Part shown: piece by piece, positions 13,761 to 26,852 of the stretch
How the letters are laid out: each line of letters opens with the position of its first letter
Position numbering within the stretch: the stretch's first letter is position 1
NCBI GenBank assembly: GCA_016801885.1
Contig: CM028888.1
Span: 8,850,501-8,914,500, forward strand
DNA: 64,000 nt
Direction of reading: 5' to 3'
DNA from: Toxotes chatareus
Taxonomy: Eukaryota; Chordata; Actinopteri; Toxotidae
Program-made: the position numbers and the translations under genes
Notes under the pieces: model-generated
The model's input: only the letters and a program-made list of their open reading frames with translations
What the model was told of the DNA's origin: nothing
The model's database searches: none

Positions 13761-16700
13761 GGAAAATAGTACCTTTACTGTTAAACTAATATCACTCTGC
13801 ATCAAGTCACCATGTTGCTTTATTGCATGCAGCCCCACAGGTTTATATCCCTGTGATATGCACAGTTGTTTGTTCTACCAGGAAGTGTCCAGCAGACTAT
13901 CCTCTTATCAGGTATATTCACCTGCTGTCTGCGCAGGTTAATAGATGACCGGTGAGATCACTGCACAGATGAATGCCAGTTATGTAAGAGATACTTGAAT
14001 AGAGCAGTGTATTCAACAACGTTTTGAGCACAAACAATATTTTCAAGAAATAGCGCAGAATTTGAGAGCACATAGGCTCAGTGTTGCGTGTGAACAAGCG
14101 CCACTATCGGTCTGGGAACTAGAGGGCTAGTGGTGCTATTGCGTAATAACTACTTACCCAACTCATAACTAAATACTTTCTGTGGCCCAAGGTGTGGATG
14201 TGTTCGATAAACAGAGTATTAAGTAAGTAGCTGAAAATTTGAATCTTTGAATAAGATTTGCATATTTAGCTTTAAGCCTTCAAAATGAGGGATATATACT
14301 GAGTATAAGAACATGTTAGCTTTACCTGCTGGACCTGTCCTAGCTGCTTATCAAACACATTCCTTTCTGTGTGCCTCTGCCAGGCACCCAAACCAGCCAA
14401 ACTGTCAGTGATAAGTCACCGAGGGTCAGAGTATGGCATTCTGCTATAAACTGTCAGGTGTTTGGCGTGCTGATAGATACTGTCACCATGCTTGCCCTGT
14501 ACACATAGTATATTGTTTTACAATGATTTTTATATTCTAAGTAGTTGAAATTGCCTTCTGTCACCAGGAAGACCACAGGACCACCCTGCTTTTAACCAAG
14601 AGTCACAGCCATGCAGTTCAAAGCTGTATCTGGGCATGGTGGTGCTCTAAGCTAACTGATCGATCAATTGAGCTATCAATCAAATAGCTGTAGAGACATT
14701 TCACTAAAACCCCCAAAAGTCAGCTTCATGGTAGCGATCAGGGGATCACCAAAATCAGTCAGATTTATCACCTGGAAACTATCTCAGTATCAGTACAGCA
14801 GTAGAAGTGTGAGGCAGGTTGGAGGAAGGTGGACACTCCACACAAATAAACTACCACTAAATAATACCTAGACTTATAGATGAATTAAACACAGTAAAAG
14901 TGAAGGTTCCATAGCCAATATAAGATTTACATTTTGCTTACATCTCCAAATTGTCTTTTCATTATACTATATTGCTTTTCACTACGGTTTCCAAAAAGAC
15001 TCTTAAAACTTAAGAAAACTTAATTAATACTCATATTAAACATACTAAATAACTTCCTTTCTTTAAATGTGCCTATAAACACCAGGCACTAAAGATGAAA
15101 ATGTATTATTACCATGGCAAACAAGGACACTTTATGCAAATTGTAAAAATCATGACAAAAAAAAAAAATCAAGAACCAGGTCATATTGTATGACCTTTAT
15201 GCCACACCACTCTGTATAAGGTGTGATAAGTCCATTAACAGCTTTTGCATCGGATTTTACCAGCATTAATGCATTCCATGAGTAGCGCAATAAATACTTG
15301 GAAGGGGTAAATGTGTAGTGGTTAGCACAAAGATTTCATTGTTCTCCGGTGTCTGTTTGCAGTAGGGCGTGTTTGCTTAGTTTTATTTCTCATCGGCCTC
15401 ACATTCTATGAAACGCAAAGTGATATTTATTATATGTTCTCATTTATGGTTGTAATGCATGTTGTGTTTTATTGGCATTCATTCTCATGTGGCCTTTCCT
15501 GTGACCAGTGTTTTATCTGATTTTAGCACCTGCAGTATTGCTTTTGTTTGCTCAGTTCATTGGTTCAGATAATAAAAAAAAAAATTCAGACCTCTCACTC
15601 TTGACATAGAATTTACAGTGAGATTAATTAATGATTTGTTATGTTACCAGAACAATGCATGTACTGTGAAGCCAGTGTCTCTATTGCAAGTCTTTGCCTC
15701 TGTGATAAACCTTATGTGCTCCTGGTGAAGTCACACAGTGTGTCATGGTTGTCGCAGTACCAGCTCAGGGGCCACCATGGGTGAATTCCTGCATCTGTTA
15801 TGTGTCTGTGGTCAGCTGATCAGACCACGGCTCATTATATAACAGGACAGAGATGGTTGCTGCAGCCTGGCAGGGCAGAAACAACTATAGGCAGGAGCAG
15901 GGCAGGAGCTGACACGGGCTGAACGAACTGGCAGGGATGATGAGGTGTTCTCCACAGTGCTCTCTGGAATAAAGTGGTCAGTAAGAGATTTAATCCATGC
16001 CTACACAGTGTCTGGTTTATGAGATGCTGCTGTAGGTTTTAAATCCACACTGTAAAACTCTATTTAAAGGATAAACCAAACTTGAAAACACAGTATATCA
16101 TGCTTAGTTCCAATTGAGTTACAAAAAAAAAAAAACTGGCATGAGTTTTGGGTGAAGACCAAACTTAGCTCCATATGATCTGTCCTGCTTTGACTGCTAT
16201 GTGTGTCTTTAGGGACTGTTGAGAGATGAATGTTGAGCCTTAGAAAACACTGGGGACCTATGAACAATAGATGAAGCACAGCATTTTTCCATTATGATGA
16301 AGTCACTGAGACCTTTCTCACCTTCGAACAGGAAGTGGGTCATTTGTTATTGTGTTGGGTTTTTCTTTCCTGTGGTGTTTGTCCACAGCTTCCTGCCGTT
16401 CCAGGTCTCTTCTTTCTCACTTTCTGTGTTTTTTCTACTTTCATACATTCCTCACCCTGGCGCTCTTTTGTCACTGTGGCTCCCTTGTTGTTGGTGGTAT
16501 CACACAATTGCTCTAAATAAGGTAATCTCCTACTTTGTAGAGATGCTGTCAGCGTTTTTGATCCAGTGAAACACGTTATCCTCGAGCCCTGAGGACGGGT
16601 GTGTCTTGGGCCTCAGCCATCTCTGCACTGACATCAATACTTACCAGCTTTCATCAACAAAATTTGTTGGCTTCTGTACAAGTGGATGGTATTTCTTCTG

Positions 16701-17297
16701 CAAAGTGCTGGAAAAATGCAAGACACATAATTTTGTTGTGTAACCTTTTATTTCATGCGTTAAAAAAAGTGTGAGAGAAGGCACGGCGACAGCATTTACT
16801 TTGGTATGCAGTTCCTGGTTGTCCAATCATTTCACTTATGACTTTGACCCAGGTCGGCATGTTCTGAGATTTTAATACACATACTGAAGATTGAAAATCA
16901 TGTTCCGCAGTAATGGGGAATTTGCACAGCCCATTTTTAGACTAAACACAAAAAGGCCTGCAGCCTTGTACTATTCTAGTGTGGAGAAATTCCTACAGTA
17001 TCCAGTTAAACTCACCATGAATAGATCATATTGCAGCCCCCTAGGGGGTCGGTAATACAAAAGTAATTGTCTTCTCAGAAGCCACTTGAAGGTAATAAGA
17101 AGTTTATCATTCTCAGAGACCTGTGTCCTTTTTTAAACCTAATGCTGCCACCAGCATTTCCTGGTCAACCAGTTCCTGGTTAATGATTGACCAAGGAGGA
17201 TAGAGAATGCTGAACTGTGTTTTTTTTTTTTTATTATATAGCGGAGAAAGTAATTTATATCCACTTATTGACCTTGTTTCATTTTGTATTTTTGGGC

Positions 17298-17315
17298 GTG
17301 TGTGTGTGTGTGTGT
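17298..17315. repeat. GT dinucleotide microsatellite
   Basis: About nine tandem GT units. Confidence 0.9.
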
Positions 17316-18768
17316 TATTATGCAAGCATTAGTTGTTTTACTGAATGCCACATACTGCGTAGGTGGCAGGTGGCAGTTGGAAATTTGCATCCCTGCAAAT
17401 ACAGAAGAAACAGTGTTATAGTTACAGTTGCTCACACATACGGGTAATTTTTAGTATTCAAATCATATAAGTTTCTTCAGGTGTTTTGGCGTCAAGTTAA
17501 GTATTTAGGCGAGATCAGTGCAGGAATCCAGAGCTTATTTGAGTGTGACAGCTTGTCTTGGTCAGCTAGAGATTTTAGACACTGGTGTGAGCACTGCCCA
17601 GCAACACGCAGCCACGGTTTCTTTCTCCTGGACACAGTTAAATCTCCCTGTCTTTTTCTGTGTTTGACACACACTTGCAGGGGAAATTACTCTGCAGGCA
17701 TCATTGATAACACTGCATGGCAACACAGCGTTCCCTTTCCCGCTACTAGATGCTTTGCTTTGTCAGTACTCAACATCTGACCACTTCCATCTTTTTAAAA
17801 ACAGCTTCCTCTCTGTTTCTGTTTGATCTGAGACAATGGGAATGATGTCTTTCAGATCCTGTGGGAGACTCGAGCCCAGAAGCAAAGTCATAGCCAAGCG
17901 CTTGTGCTCTTCCAGTGACTCCTCCTTTATCTGTTTTGTGCTCACAGATTTGAAAAGATTTGTCATTTGAAGATATCAATTAACAAGTTTCTAGTGCCTT
18001 GTGTTGAGTCTGTCGAGCCTTCTTTTGCTTTAAGGGCACCACAGTGGTGGATAATGGGGAGTCAAACAATATGTGCACTGTACACTGTTAGTCAGTAAAG
18101 AATATAATGATTCACATTCTGATGAAGGCCTCCAAAGGTCAGTGGAACAATTTTAATCCTGTGGAGCAAGTAAGTCACAGTGTGTTACAGTTAAAATGCT
18201 TCCTAACACGGCGGGATGTATGGGTAATAATGTCTGTCAAAGAACCCTAACCCTAAACAGCATTCTTCTTTGGCATTGTTTTGCTCAAAGTGACAGTTAT
18301 CTAATAATACTAGATCTGATTTGCTGTTTGTGCCAGAAGCTTCTAAAGATGTTTTCTGGAGATAGCAGAACATAAAAAATTGTTGACCTCCGTGGCAGAC
18401 ATTTTGACTGTGTGCAATTCATAATTGTAACGATGGCTCCATTTAAGTTCCTCAGTAAGCCATACCATAAGCAAGCATGTAACAATACGTACGCAGGGAC
18501 TGCTATCACTAAGACAGACTTTGACCGTAGCCAAGATCTAAGTGATAATGAGTCTGCACGTCTGAAATCATCTGTTGCACAAAGCTGTCTAATTCTTGAC
18601 CTTCTTAAATAAGGTCACATGATAATTTCACATGAATTCTGGGTACACTGAGACCTTTTTCGTACAAAAAAAAACATGAATAATTGAGCAACCATGTCAG
18701 ACCTGCTCAGCTCCGTTCACCCCAACGGAAATGTCTGGCTACCTTAAAATGAGTCGCTTTAAAAAAAA

Positions 18769-18789
18769 AGAAGAAGAAGAAGAAGAAGA
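18769..18789. repeat. AAG trinucleotide microsatellite
   Basis: Seven tandem AGA/AAG units directly after an A9 run. Confidence 0.9.
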
Positions 18790-19454
18790 CTGGCCTGACT
18801 CTGCACACCTCTCTAAAATATTTGCAGCCATTATTAATTGTATTAATGACACCTGCTTTGACATGTAAAAATGTCCTCAATAAAAATAATCTTGTAGGTA
18901 TTTCAGAGTTGTGCTGAGCAGGTTTGAAGTCTTTCACCTGCCGCTCACCTGTGAAAGTTTCTGATTGAGAGCAACAGTGCGAACAGAAGATTTTTGAGGA
19001 CACGATCAATCTCTTTAATACCTCACGCAGAGGTCCAGAGGTCCGTCAACCCATTATCATCTTTATCAGCAGATGTAGCAGGACCAGTGGGTATAACAAG
19101 ATTATAGGATTTGTCTGGCTAGTTGGTTGGCTGGCTACAATGGCATCAGTGACTATAACTCCTCAAATTCCCTGCTTTCTTCCTCTTTTTCTCTCATCTT
19201 TGTATATTACCTTTGTATATGTCGTTCTGTGACATCCTTTTTGTCATTCTGCCCTCCCTCCCTCATTCTCTGTCTGTCTGTGTCTGCCTTCTGCTTCTCA
19301 GACGCCTGGTGGTCCAGTCTCGTGGCTGCATGGTGAAGGTCATGCAAGAGCACATAATCACCAATGAAAGACAAAAAAAAAAATCTGAAAGAATTTAACA
19401 CCCCCTCCCATCCTTCATTCCTCCCTCTCTCCATCAGACTTACCCTGTGTTCGT

Positions 19455-19470
19455 TCTCTCTCTCTCTCTC
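19455..19470. repeat. CT dinucleotide tract
   Basis: Eight tandem TC units in a pyrimidine-rich neighbourhood. Confidence 0.8.
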
Positions 19471-20899
19471 ACATTCATTGGTTTAATAAATGTGTCCTTG
19501 CCTGACACTTATCCTGACCACGTTTTATTATTTTTTTTAAGTATATGCTCTTTAAATTCTTTCGGTTCTTACGGCTTACCCTCCCTTCCGTCCACTGGGA
19601 CAGAGTTTTTAGCTCAGTTGCCTGGCAGAAAGTGGTCATGAGCTTATCCTTGTTTGCATGTCTCTGTTTAATGTTGACCCCCTGTGTGTGTCTCATGTAA
19701 TCAAGTGTGGAAACGATTTTAAAGCTAAAATATAACTGAACCTCCACCACAGCATTGAGGCATCAGCCGTCAGAATAAATGAAAGCCTCTCCACTGGTCA
19801 CATCATGAGCTGTGTTCACATTTTACTGTATCCAATGAAAAAAAAAATGTTTAAAACATGGACAAGAAACATATCCAAGCACCCAGTGGGTATTCAGCTT
19901 GACACTGACACAGGTCAAAGTGTCAGACTGAACAAAGTAGGCAAAATGTAGCCTACAGTACAACTCTCTGGATGTAGTCGGTGCCTTTATATCAAGTGTT
20001 TCAGCTCAGATTTTCTTTAGTTTTGCAGCTTGAAAAATTGTATCAAAGCTACAACTGCACAAACTAATGTGGTTAAAATGCTTTTCTCCTCTTTTAGTCC
20101 CGTAACAATCTTTCCATCACAGAGATAAGTTATGTTTTCATCAGTTGGAGTCGGTAACAGCATCAGTAAAACCAACAGCAGTACTTGGATGCCGCTCTTT
20201 GCTCCATTTTGCCTGACACTGTGCTAACAGTAACAAAAACCCTGCATAGCTGACCACCAGCGCTGCCAGCCACAATAGAAAACAATAGAGTAGGGTCTTT
20301 GTCTGACAATAGACAATCGCACAGGAGTTTTGAAAACTGCTGGTGTCATTAAGAGCAAGTTTGAAGCTTGCAACAGAGAGATCAGTGAAAAATAGTGTAA
20401 TAGAATAGAAAGCAGCCAGTGATCGCTGGTATAGCAATTACTACATGAATTAAACGAAAACTTTCTAAAATACATGACAGTAATGATGACCTTCATATCA
20501 GTCTTACTTCAGCAGTAATTACTTGAGATTCAGTCAGTTAATGATTAGCTGTGTAACTTCTTTCTAACCCAGGTCATTAGGAGGGGGTTTATAGAATATG
20601 GGAGACTAATAGGTGTAGAAAATAAAAAAGAGAAAGAGAAAGAGGAAAATGATGGTGATGGTGGGGGATAGTTGGTCTTTGTGGCTGATTTTTTTTTTTT
20701 TGGGTGGAGGCTGGGAGGTCACCCATCCAACCACCACTGCCCCCTCCCCTCCTCCGTTCTCCCTCCTGCCTTGGCTAGTCTCCATGTGCCGGGCTCTGGG
20801 CCTTGGGAATGAATGGCGCCCGGGCTCTGCACCGTCTTTGAAGCCAGCCAGGAATGCGAGGCCTCTTTTTTTTTTTTCTTTTCTTCCTCCCCTCTCTCT

Positions 20900-21252
20900 C
20901 TGTTGTTCAGGCGGCCGGCAGCACTAGCAGCTATCTGCGGCAGTGAAATATTCCCTCCGCTGCGCTCATTGTGCTTCGGAGAGCCGGACGTCATAGGCTG
21001 GCCAATCAGTGGCTCCCACTAGGCAGCCTCTGGTCTCAGTGGGGGGAGAAGGGACTCACTAGAAGTCTTCCCTCTAATATCTGGCTCTCCTGGTTACTTG
21101 GTCTGGTCCCTGTTCAGAGGAAGAAAGATGTTCTGAATGAGAAACAAGGACGGGAGTCATTTGGCTAATCCTTATTGAAGTTAAAACTTAGGAAACGTAT
21201 TTCTTTCTCAGATGGAAATTAGAAAGGTCAGCGACTTAGCCTCAAAGTTTGG
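20900..21252 (+). promoter_or_regulatory. shroom1: candidate proximal shroom1 promoter and untranslated first exon
   Basis: A local GC- and CpG-rich patch (gcggccggcag, ccgctgcgctc, gagccggacg) contains a full CRE-type site GACGTCAT at 20987-20994 and a CCAAT box at 21002-21006. Downstream, 'aagtttgg|gtgagt' offers a strong splice donor with exon end at 21252, so an untranslated exon of roughly 150-230 bases could start near 21030-21100. The next acceptor on this strand that leads into coding sequence is at 23903. This placement, 3 kb before the coding exon, makes it the better of two candidate shroom1 promoters; which is used is not decidable from sequence. Confidence 0.45.
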
Positions 21253-21640
21253 GTGAGTTTTTCTGTCTTCCTTTTTTTTTTGCTAGCTATTTTCTCTAAA
21301 GTTTATAACTTTTCAAGCAAACCTGTCCGCAAGTAGCTGATCACTGAGTAGTTCCTAGTATGCCTTGCTGCTGTGACTGTTGATCCAGTCTTCCAACTTT
21401 GTGTTCAGCTTTCCTGCTGTCATTGTTCAGTTCCCTTGTCTCTTGTTGTTGTGGTTTGCGTGTGAGGGTATTTGTCTGGGCCGGTCACCCTCTGCCTCAC
21501 CCTCCCTTCCTCCCTCCCTCTCTCCTCTCTCCTCTCTGTACATTTTGTCACTGCCTGTCCCCTCCATCACTTCCACTTGAGCGCTCCCCTGTTTGGGAGC
21601 CTCTCTCTCTGTTAGCGGAGGGAAGAGTAGGGCTGGAAAC

Positions 21641-21656
21641 CACACACACACACACA
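21641..21656. repeat. CA dinucleotide microsatellite
   Basis: Eight tandem CA units. Confidence 0.85.
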
Positions 21657-23658
21657 GGGACACACCACAGATCAGAAGGCCCTTCATAAACACATGGAAT
21701 CCCCCTTAATACTGTAGTTTGAAAGGCTCTTGGGAGGTGGGTTTTGTGTGTATGCAAAACGACCACCAAGGATCATCTTTGATTCAGGTTTTTCAGCTCT
21801 GCAAACAAATTTGGCAATACTGAGAAAATTTTGCTCACTGGATTTAATTAGAAGAAAGTTTTCAGCTGTCAGTCTAATTTACTAAGTAGTAATTCACTGT
21901 AGGATTTTTATATTTGTTGGTTAGGATTGTTTTTGGTTGGTAAAAAGTTTTTACAAAAAAAAAAGCATGATGTGCACATTTCTTACACCTCCCATTAATG
22001 GCGAGGCCCAATTTTCATACTGCAGTGTCAACTGGTTGGCTTGTCTTTGTTTTATTGACAACATTGACCTTTCTGTATGCATGACAGGTATGTAGCTTCA
22101 ACCTGATGAGAAAGTCAATGAAAGGCATGCAGGTCATGGGAGAGAGAAGCCAGTTGCTCTGTCATTAGAGTCCACAGTAAAACCCAAACCTATCATTAAC
22201 TTACAGGGGCTCATTTCTGTACTGAAGATGACTTTCCAGGATAACTGATGATGACAGGTTTCCATGTGTTAACAGACAATAGGAATTTTATATCTGCAAG
22301 TTAATAAGGAAACTATGATCACGAATCTTGTATGATTCAGATGAAGAAACCTGCCATAGACTAAAATCAGGACTGAGGTTAATTGGTTTCTGGTCATCAA
22401 AAGATTTATCCGTTTATCCCAATCTAAATGAATGACCTGTACAGTATGACTGCTTCAGTAAATTCAGTCTGAAAGGTCCAAAGATTATTGATCATGTGGT
22501 ATTTGCAAATATTTTATGGGTTTATCTTGCTTTCACTGTGTCTCAGCTGGAAATACATTGGTTTCACAGACAGCCAAGGACAACAGAATGAACTCTTGTG
22601 TAGTTAACAGAAAGTTCATAAATTGTCACGTTAAGCAAAAATAAATAAAGCAAATACTCGAGTGTTCCAGGAATAATAAGGGGGGAATGCAGACAAATCT
22701 TTATGGCCCACAGTGCTGAATAACAAGGCATTATGCATCTGTCACATGACTAATCTTCCCATATTTCTGTAGTTCCATATGGAATTCCTCACATTTTTTC
22801 ATGTGTGTGCTGCAACGTGCACCACCAACCTCAAGGCCCTTAATTAGAGTCCTCGGTGATGCAAAACGGCAGACAGACTCCTTCAACAGGTGGTTAACTG
22901 TACTGACCTACAAAACCAAGCTGCAGTAAACCGTGTCAGCCGTGAAACAAAAAACTTTATATCTTGCTCACATGATGCTATTAGCATTGATTTTATTGTG
23001 TAAGAGGAGGTGATAAACCAGACAGAAGTAGTTATGGCTCCATTGATTTTAAATTACCATTTTGTCACAGTCTTGTTAGACATTACAGTACTCTAACTTT
23101 AAAAGTTTCCATGTCCCTTAAAGTTGTAAAATTTTTCTTTTAATTACAAAATGTGATACAAATGTCTGTGAAATTAACCTGTGGTATGTGTTGATCAGCA
23201 AAGTTAGACGATTGAACAGCAAACAGAGAAACACATTTGAAATCTTAATAAGTAGGGTTAAAGGATTTTCCCCCAGCCCTGCCATGTGCCAGTATCTCTA
23301 CTCTGCTGGGTAGGTGTAAACATTTTTAACCTTCTACTTGCTAGTTCAAAAGGAGTAAAGAAAAAAAGAATTCAGTGAAGGGGTATGTAATTTGTCTTTC
23401 CAACTTAAAACAAATGGAAAAATTTCTCACCAGAAGAATTTGACCTAGAAATGCCAGGCAAAGATTTCTCACTGGTGACTTACTGCTCTCTGGCACCTTA
23501 AGAGTGTTTCAGCAAAAATCAGCCTCCAAAGAAAGAAATCAACTTTTTTCCATGGTGGCTTATGCAGAATTATCTTTGATGCATGCCGTGTTATGAGGGA
23601 CTTTGATGTTGCAGTGTAGCTTTGTGTGTCATTAACCTCGTGGACATGCCAAGCTGAC

Positions 23659-23692
23659 AATTTAACACAAACATGCATGTTTGTGTTAAATT
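23659..23692. repeat. perfect 34-bp palindrome
   Basis: The left half-site aatttaacacaaacatg (23659-23675) is followed without a spacer by its exact reverse complement (23676-23692). The centre is ATGCAT. There are no mismatches and no loop. It lies 211 bases before the acceptor-defined shroom1 exon. Confidence 0.95.
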
Positions 23693-23903
23693 ACCATGCT
23701 GCTGCAAAGTAGTCAAAACAACTATATAATGGAATGTTTGTGAAAGCCATGTGGTAGTTTTTTTCCAGTTGCTCTTTCAACGCATATTTTTTCAAACTAT
23801 TTCAGTCATTAGCAGTCATGTGCCTCAGATGTATGGCTGTAGCGTGAGTCCTGAGTTAAGATTTCAGGCTGATAACCAGTCTGTGTTGTGTTCTCTCCCT
23901 CAG

Positions 23904-24123
23904 GGGCTACTGAGCAGACCATCTCAAGAGGCTTTGAATAAACAGAAAGGAGGCAGGAAAATGACCTAATTAGCGACAAGCGTGACGGACAACCTGGTGC
24001 AAATGTGTTGGTGGTAATCTCCCCAGTTTCACCCACAAGGCAGACACATGCATCAGCGCACATACACGTACGGTACATTTATAAACCCCGCCCTTCCCTT
24101 CCTGCCGTCCACCCTGGTCCTCC
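23904..24123 (+). other. shroom1: shroom1 5' UTR part of the first coding exon, with upstream ORFs
   Basis: The acceptor 'ctctccctcag' ends at 23903. Before the main ATG there are three upstream ATGs: a two-codon ORF at 23961-23969, a four-codon ORF at 24003-24017, and a 33-codon ORF at 24048-24149 in another frame that overlaps the main start. The main ATG has T at -3 and G at +4, a middling context. Leaky scanning or reinitiation would be needed for full-length protein, which suggests translational control; that is inference. Confidence 0.6.
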
Positions 24124-26852
24124 ATGGATTCCTACAACTTCCACTTTGAGAGAATGAGCAACGTGGACCTGCATCCTCTGAGCCTCCCTGTCAGCAGGCT
24201 CTCCCCAGCCAAGTCCAACAGCAGCATCGTCGACCAGCTCGCTCACCACCAGCACGGCAAAGGAGACTCTGCCTACAGTTCCTTCTCTGGTGGGTCCACT
24301 GCCCCAGACTACCCTTCTCCCTTCCTTCCAGACGACCTACAGTCCAGCTCCTTCGGCCACTATGCTGATCTTAAGTATGTAAAGTCCATTTACCACCCCA
24401 CCCAGGTTCTGCAGTCTGATTCAAAGACCATGGACCAGCTCTATCGCTCTGTAGAAGCGATCTCTCAGCACTATCGCAACAACTCCAGCACCAATGTAAA
24501 CCACCACAACCACAATGGCAATGACAGTTTCCACACCAACAACAAAGCACTCTCTAAACAAGAGGTGCCTTTGGGGGCTCCATCCCAAAGTGCTTACCCT
24601 CCTGTCTATCCTCCTCCAGTCCCAGCACGCCTGGATAGTTTCATAGCCACAAAAAACTTGGAGAACACCAGGGTCCACCACCAGGGTACTGAATTTCAAC
24701 CCCAGCAGGCACAGCCTCAACAACAGCCCAGACCCTACAATCGACTCCATTCACAGCACCATGGTCAGACTGCGCGAAGCCCTGAGAAGGCTAACCCAGA
24801 TGCAGGCAACTCAAGCTTCAATTCTGACCCAGTGTATTCAGTTTGGAGGGGCTCTCAACAGCAGCAACCACAGACCCAGCAACCACCAAGCTACCGCTCT
24901 CACCTCCAGCCTCATGATCAGAGCAGGGTGCCGCTGAACCCAGAATACCTCTTCATCATGGATAACAAAGCTGCCCCTGAGCAGCAGAAATCAACAAACA
25001 TCCTAAGCGGATCACCTCCCAGAGGCACAAGCAAGTCTGAGCACCTGATACCCAGACAGCTCTCAACCAGCGGTGGATGTAATGGAGACCATCACAACAA
25101 GTCCAGTGGCAGTAGTAGCCACTTTGAGAGTCAGCGCAAAAGGGCACACTCAGCTCACGACTGGCTTGGGTCAGAGCCGACCCGAGCTGCCAGCCCCTGG
25201 AATGCCGGTCAGAGTTTTATCAACAGTAGCATCCAACATAAGGGACAGTTCTACTTTGTCACAGGAGTCTGTAAACTGTCTGACTCTGGTATGAGGACAT
25301 ATTCTGCATCTGTGTGTGGGTCTGAGGCTGGGAGTGAGAGCTCCACAGTGTTGGAGAAGCACCGGATAAGAGAAAAAGAAAGAAGCCACAGCACAATGGA
25401 TAATTTGTTTAGACCTCTCCAACAGAGTTCTCGCACTTCCAGTGGTACGATTCCAGATGAGAGGGAGGCTTTCGCTTCTCTGTCCCAGGGCAAAGACCTG
25501 TCCACCAGGAGTCAGGATCAGGAGAATCACAGACCGTCCCTCCTCTCGACGCAGTCCTCTCGAAGCTTTGATGCCTTAGAAGATATTGACATGATTCAGA
25601 GTCGAGAGATCGGCCGCCACACTGCCAACAACCCCATATTCTACTGTGGACCTGACAGAAACTGCTCACCACATTCACCGACGCAAACGAAGGAGGCCAC
25701 TCCATTAATCAGCTCTGAACAGCCCAACCACCACAAGAGAGAGGAGCAGGCGAAGAGAGGGAAACGGCAGCCACTCGGGGACGTAGCCAGCGAGAGGATA
25801 AACAAAGAAACAACCCCGCTTCTCTATCACCTCACTGAAGCCAACAGGGCAGCCTTACAGCCCAAAAAGGATGCTGATTTTGGTAGAAAAGGCAAGGAGA
25901 CAACCCTGAACAAAACAGGTCATGAAGACGTGGTAGCAGACAACAGTGAGAAACCTCCACAAGGTGACACGAGCAAGAGTGACAGAGGGGACGTTGCCTG
26001 TAACACTCTGGATGACTCATTTAAAAAGTACTACAAAGAGAAGCTGAAGGATGCCCAGTCTAAAGTCCTAAGGGAGACTTCATTTAAAAGGAGGGACCTG
26101 CAGCTGTCGTGGCCACACCGTATCAGGCAAAAACCTGACCTGAGGCCTACAGTCATTCACTCATTCTCCCCATCACAGGACTCTGAGACTTCCACAGACA
26201 CACTCACTCCGTCTGTGACTTCTGAGGAGACAGAGAGGGGGAGCATAAAGGAAGAAGCCAGGGAGGATCAGAAGGAGGTGGACAAAGAGACTGAAAAGGA
26301 AAACGGGAGACCAGCAAATGTGGCCCAGCCCCAGGTGGCACGCATCGGAGGCAGGAAGCGATTGACTCCAGGGCAGAAGAAGATGTGCTACTCTGAACCA
26401 GAGAAACTCAACCAGCTTGGTGGTACACCCAGCCACTCTGCTTGTCGCTCCTTTGGCAACGAAAGTGACAACCCGTTTGCAGTTGAATGTGAAGGAGAGG
26501 AACGCGAGCAGCAAGGAGAGCAGGGGCTGGTCGCAGCACGGAGAAAGATGTTTGAGACAAGAGGTCGGGCCCTTTCAGCCTCTAGCGCCTCAAAAACAAA
26601 CCTGAAACACCTGCAACACAAGGCCCTGGTGGAGTACATGGAACGTAAGACGGGTCAGAAAGTGGCTGAGCCACAGCAGCCAGCCCCTCAGTTACCAGCT
26701 CCACCCAGACAGAGGCACTCTCTGGGCGAGAAACCATATGACTGGGGTCCCAGGCCTCTGTCAGGCAATCATGAAGGCAAAAATATAAAGAAGAAGCTTC
26801 ACAGACCCCACTCTGCAGGCCGCATCCTTGATTCCTCCACCAGCTCCATCAG
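24124..26852 (+). CDS. shroom1: shroom1 coding exon 1 (large exon)
   Basis: Encodes residues 1-909 plus two bases of codon 910. It holds the disordered N-terminal half and the ASD1-like region. The donor is 'ccatcag|gtaag'. Confidence 0.92.

Larger units (their letters stand above)
3641..20899 (+). other. long non-coding stretch, probable shroom1 5' intron
   Basis: No coding exon was recognised on either strand over 17 kb. It contains degenerate interspersed repeats, A/T homopolymers and a GT microsatellite. If the 3.6-kb patch is the distal first exon of shroom1, this is intronic; if not, it is intergenic. Confidence 0.4.
21253..23903 (+). other. probable shroom1 5' intron
   Basis: No coding segment was recognised. 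It runs from a possible donor at 21253 to the acceptor 'ttctctccctcag' ending at 23903. It includes a CA microsatellite at 21641-21656 and a perfect palindrome at 23659-23692. Confidence 0.45.

Noticed and set aside
18243..18257. Telomere-like CCCTAA units
   Set aside because: Only two units; too short to call an interstitial telomeric array.
24421..25530. Minus-strand open frames of about 110-120 codons inside the large shroom1 exon
   Set aside because: They are antisense shadows of the shroom1 coding frame.
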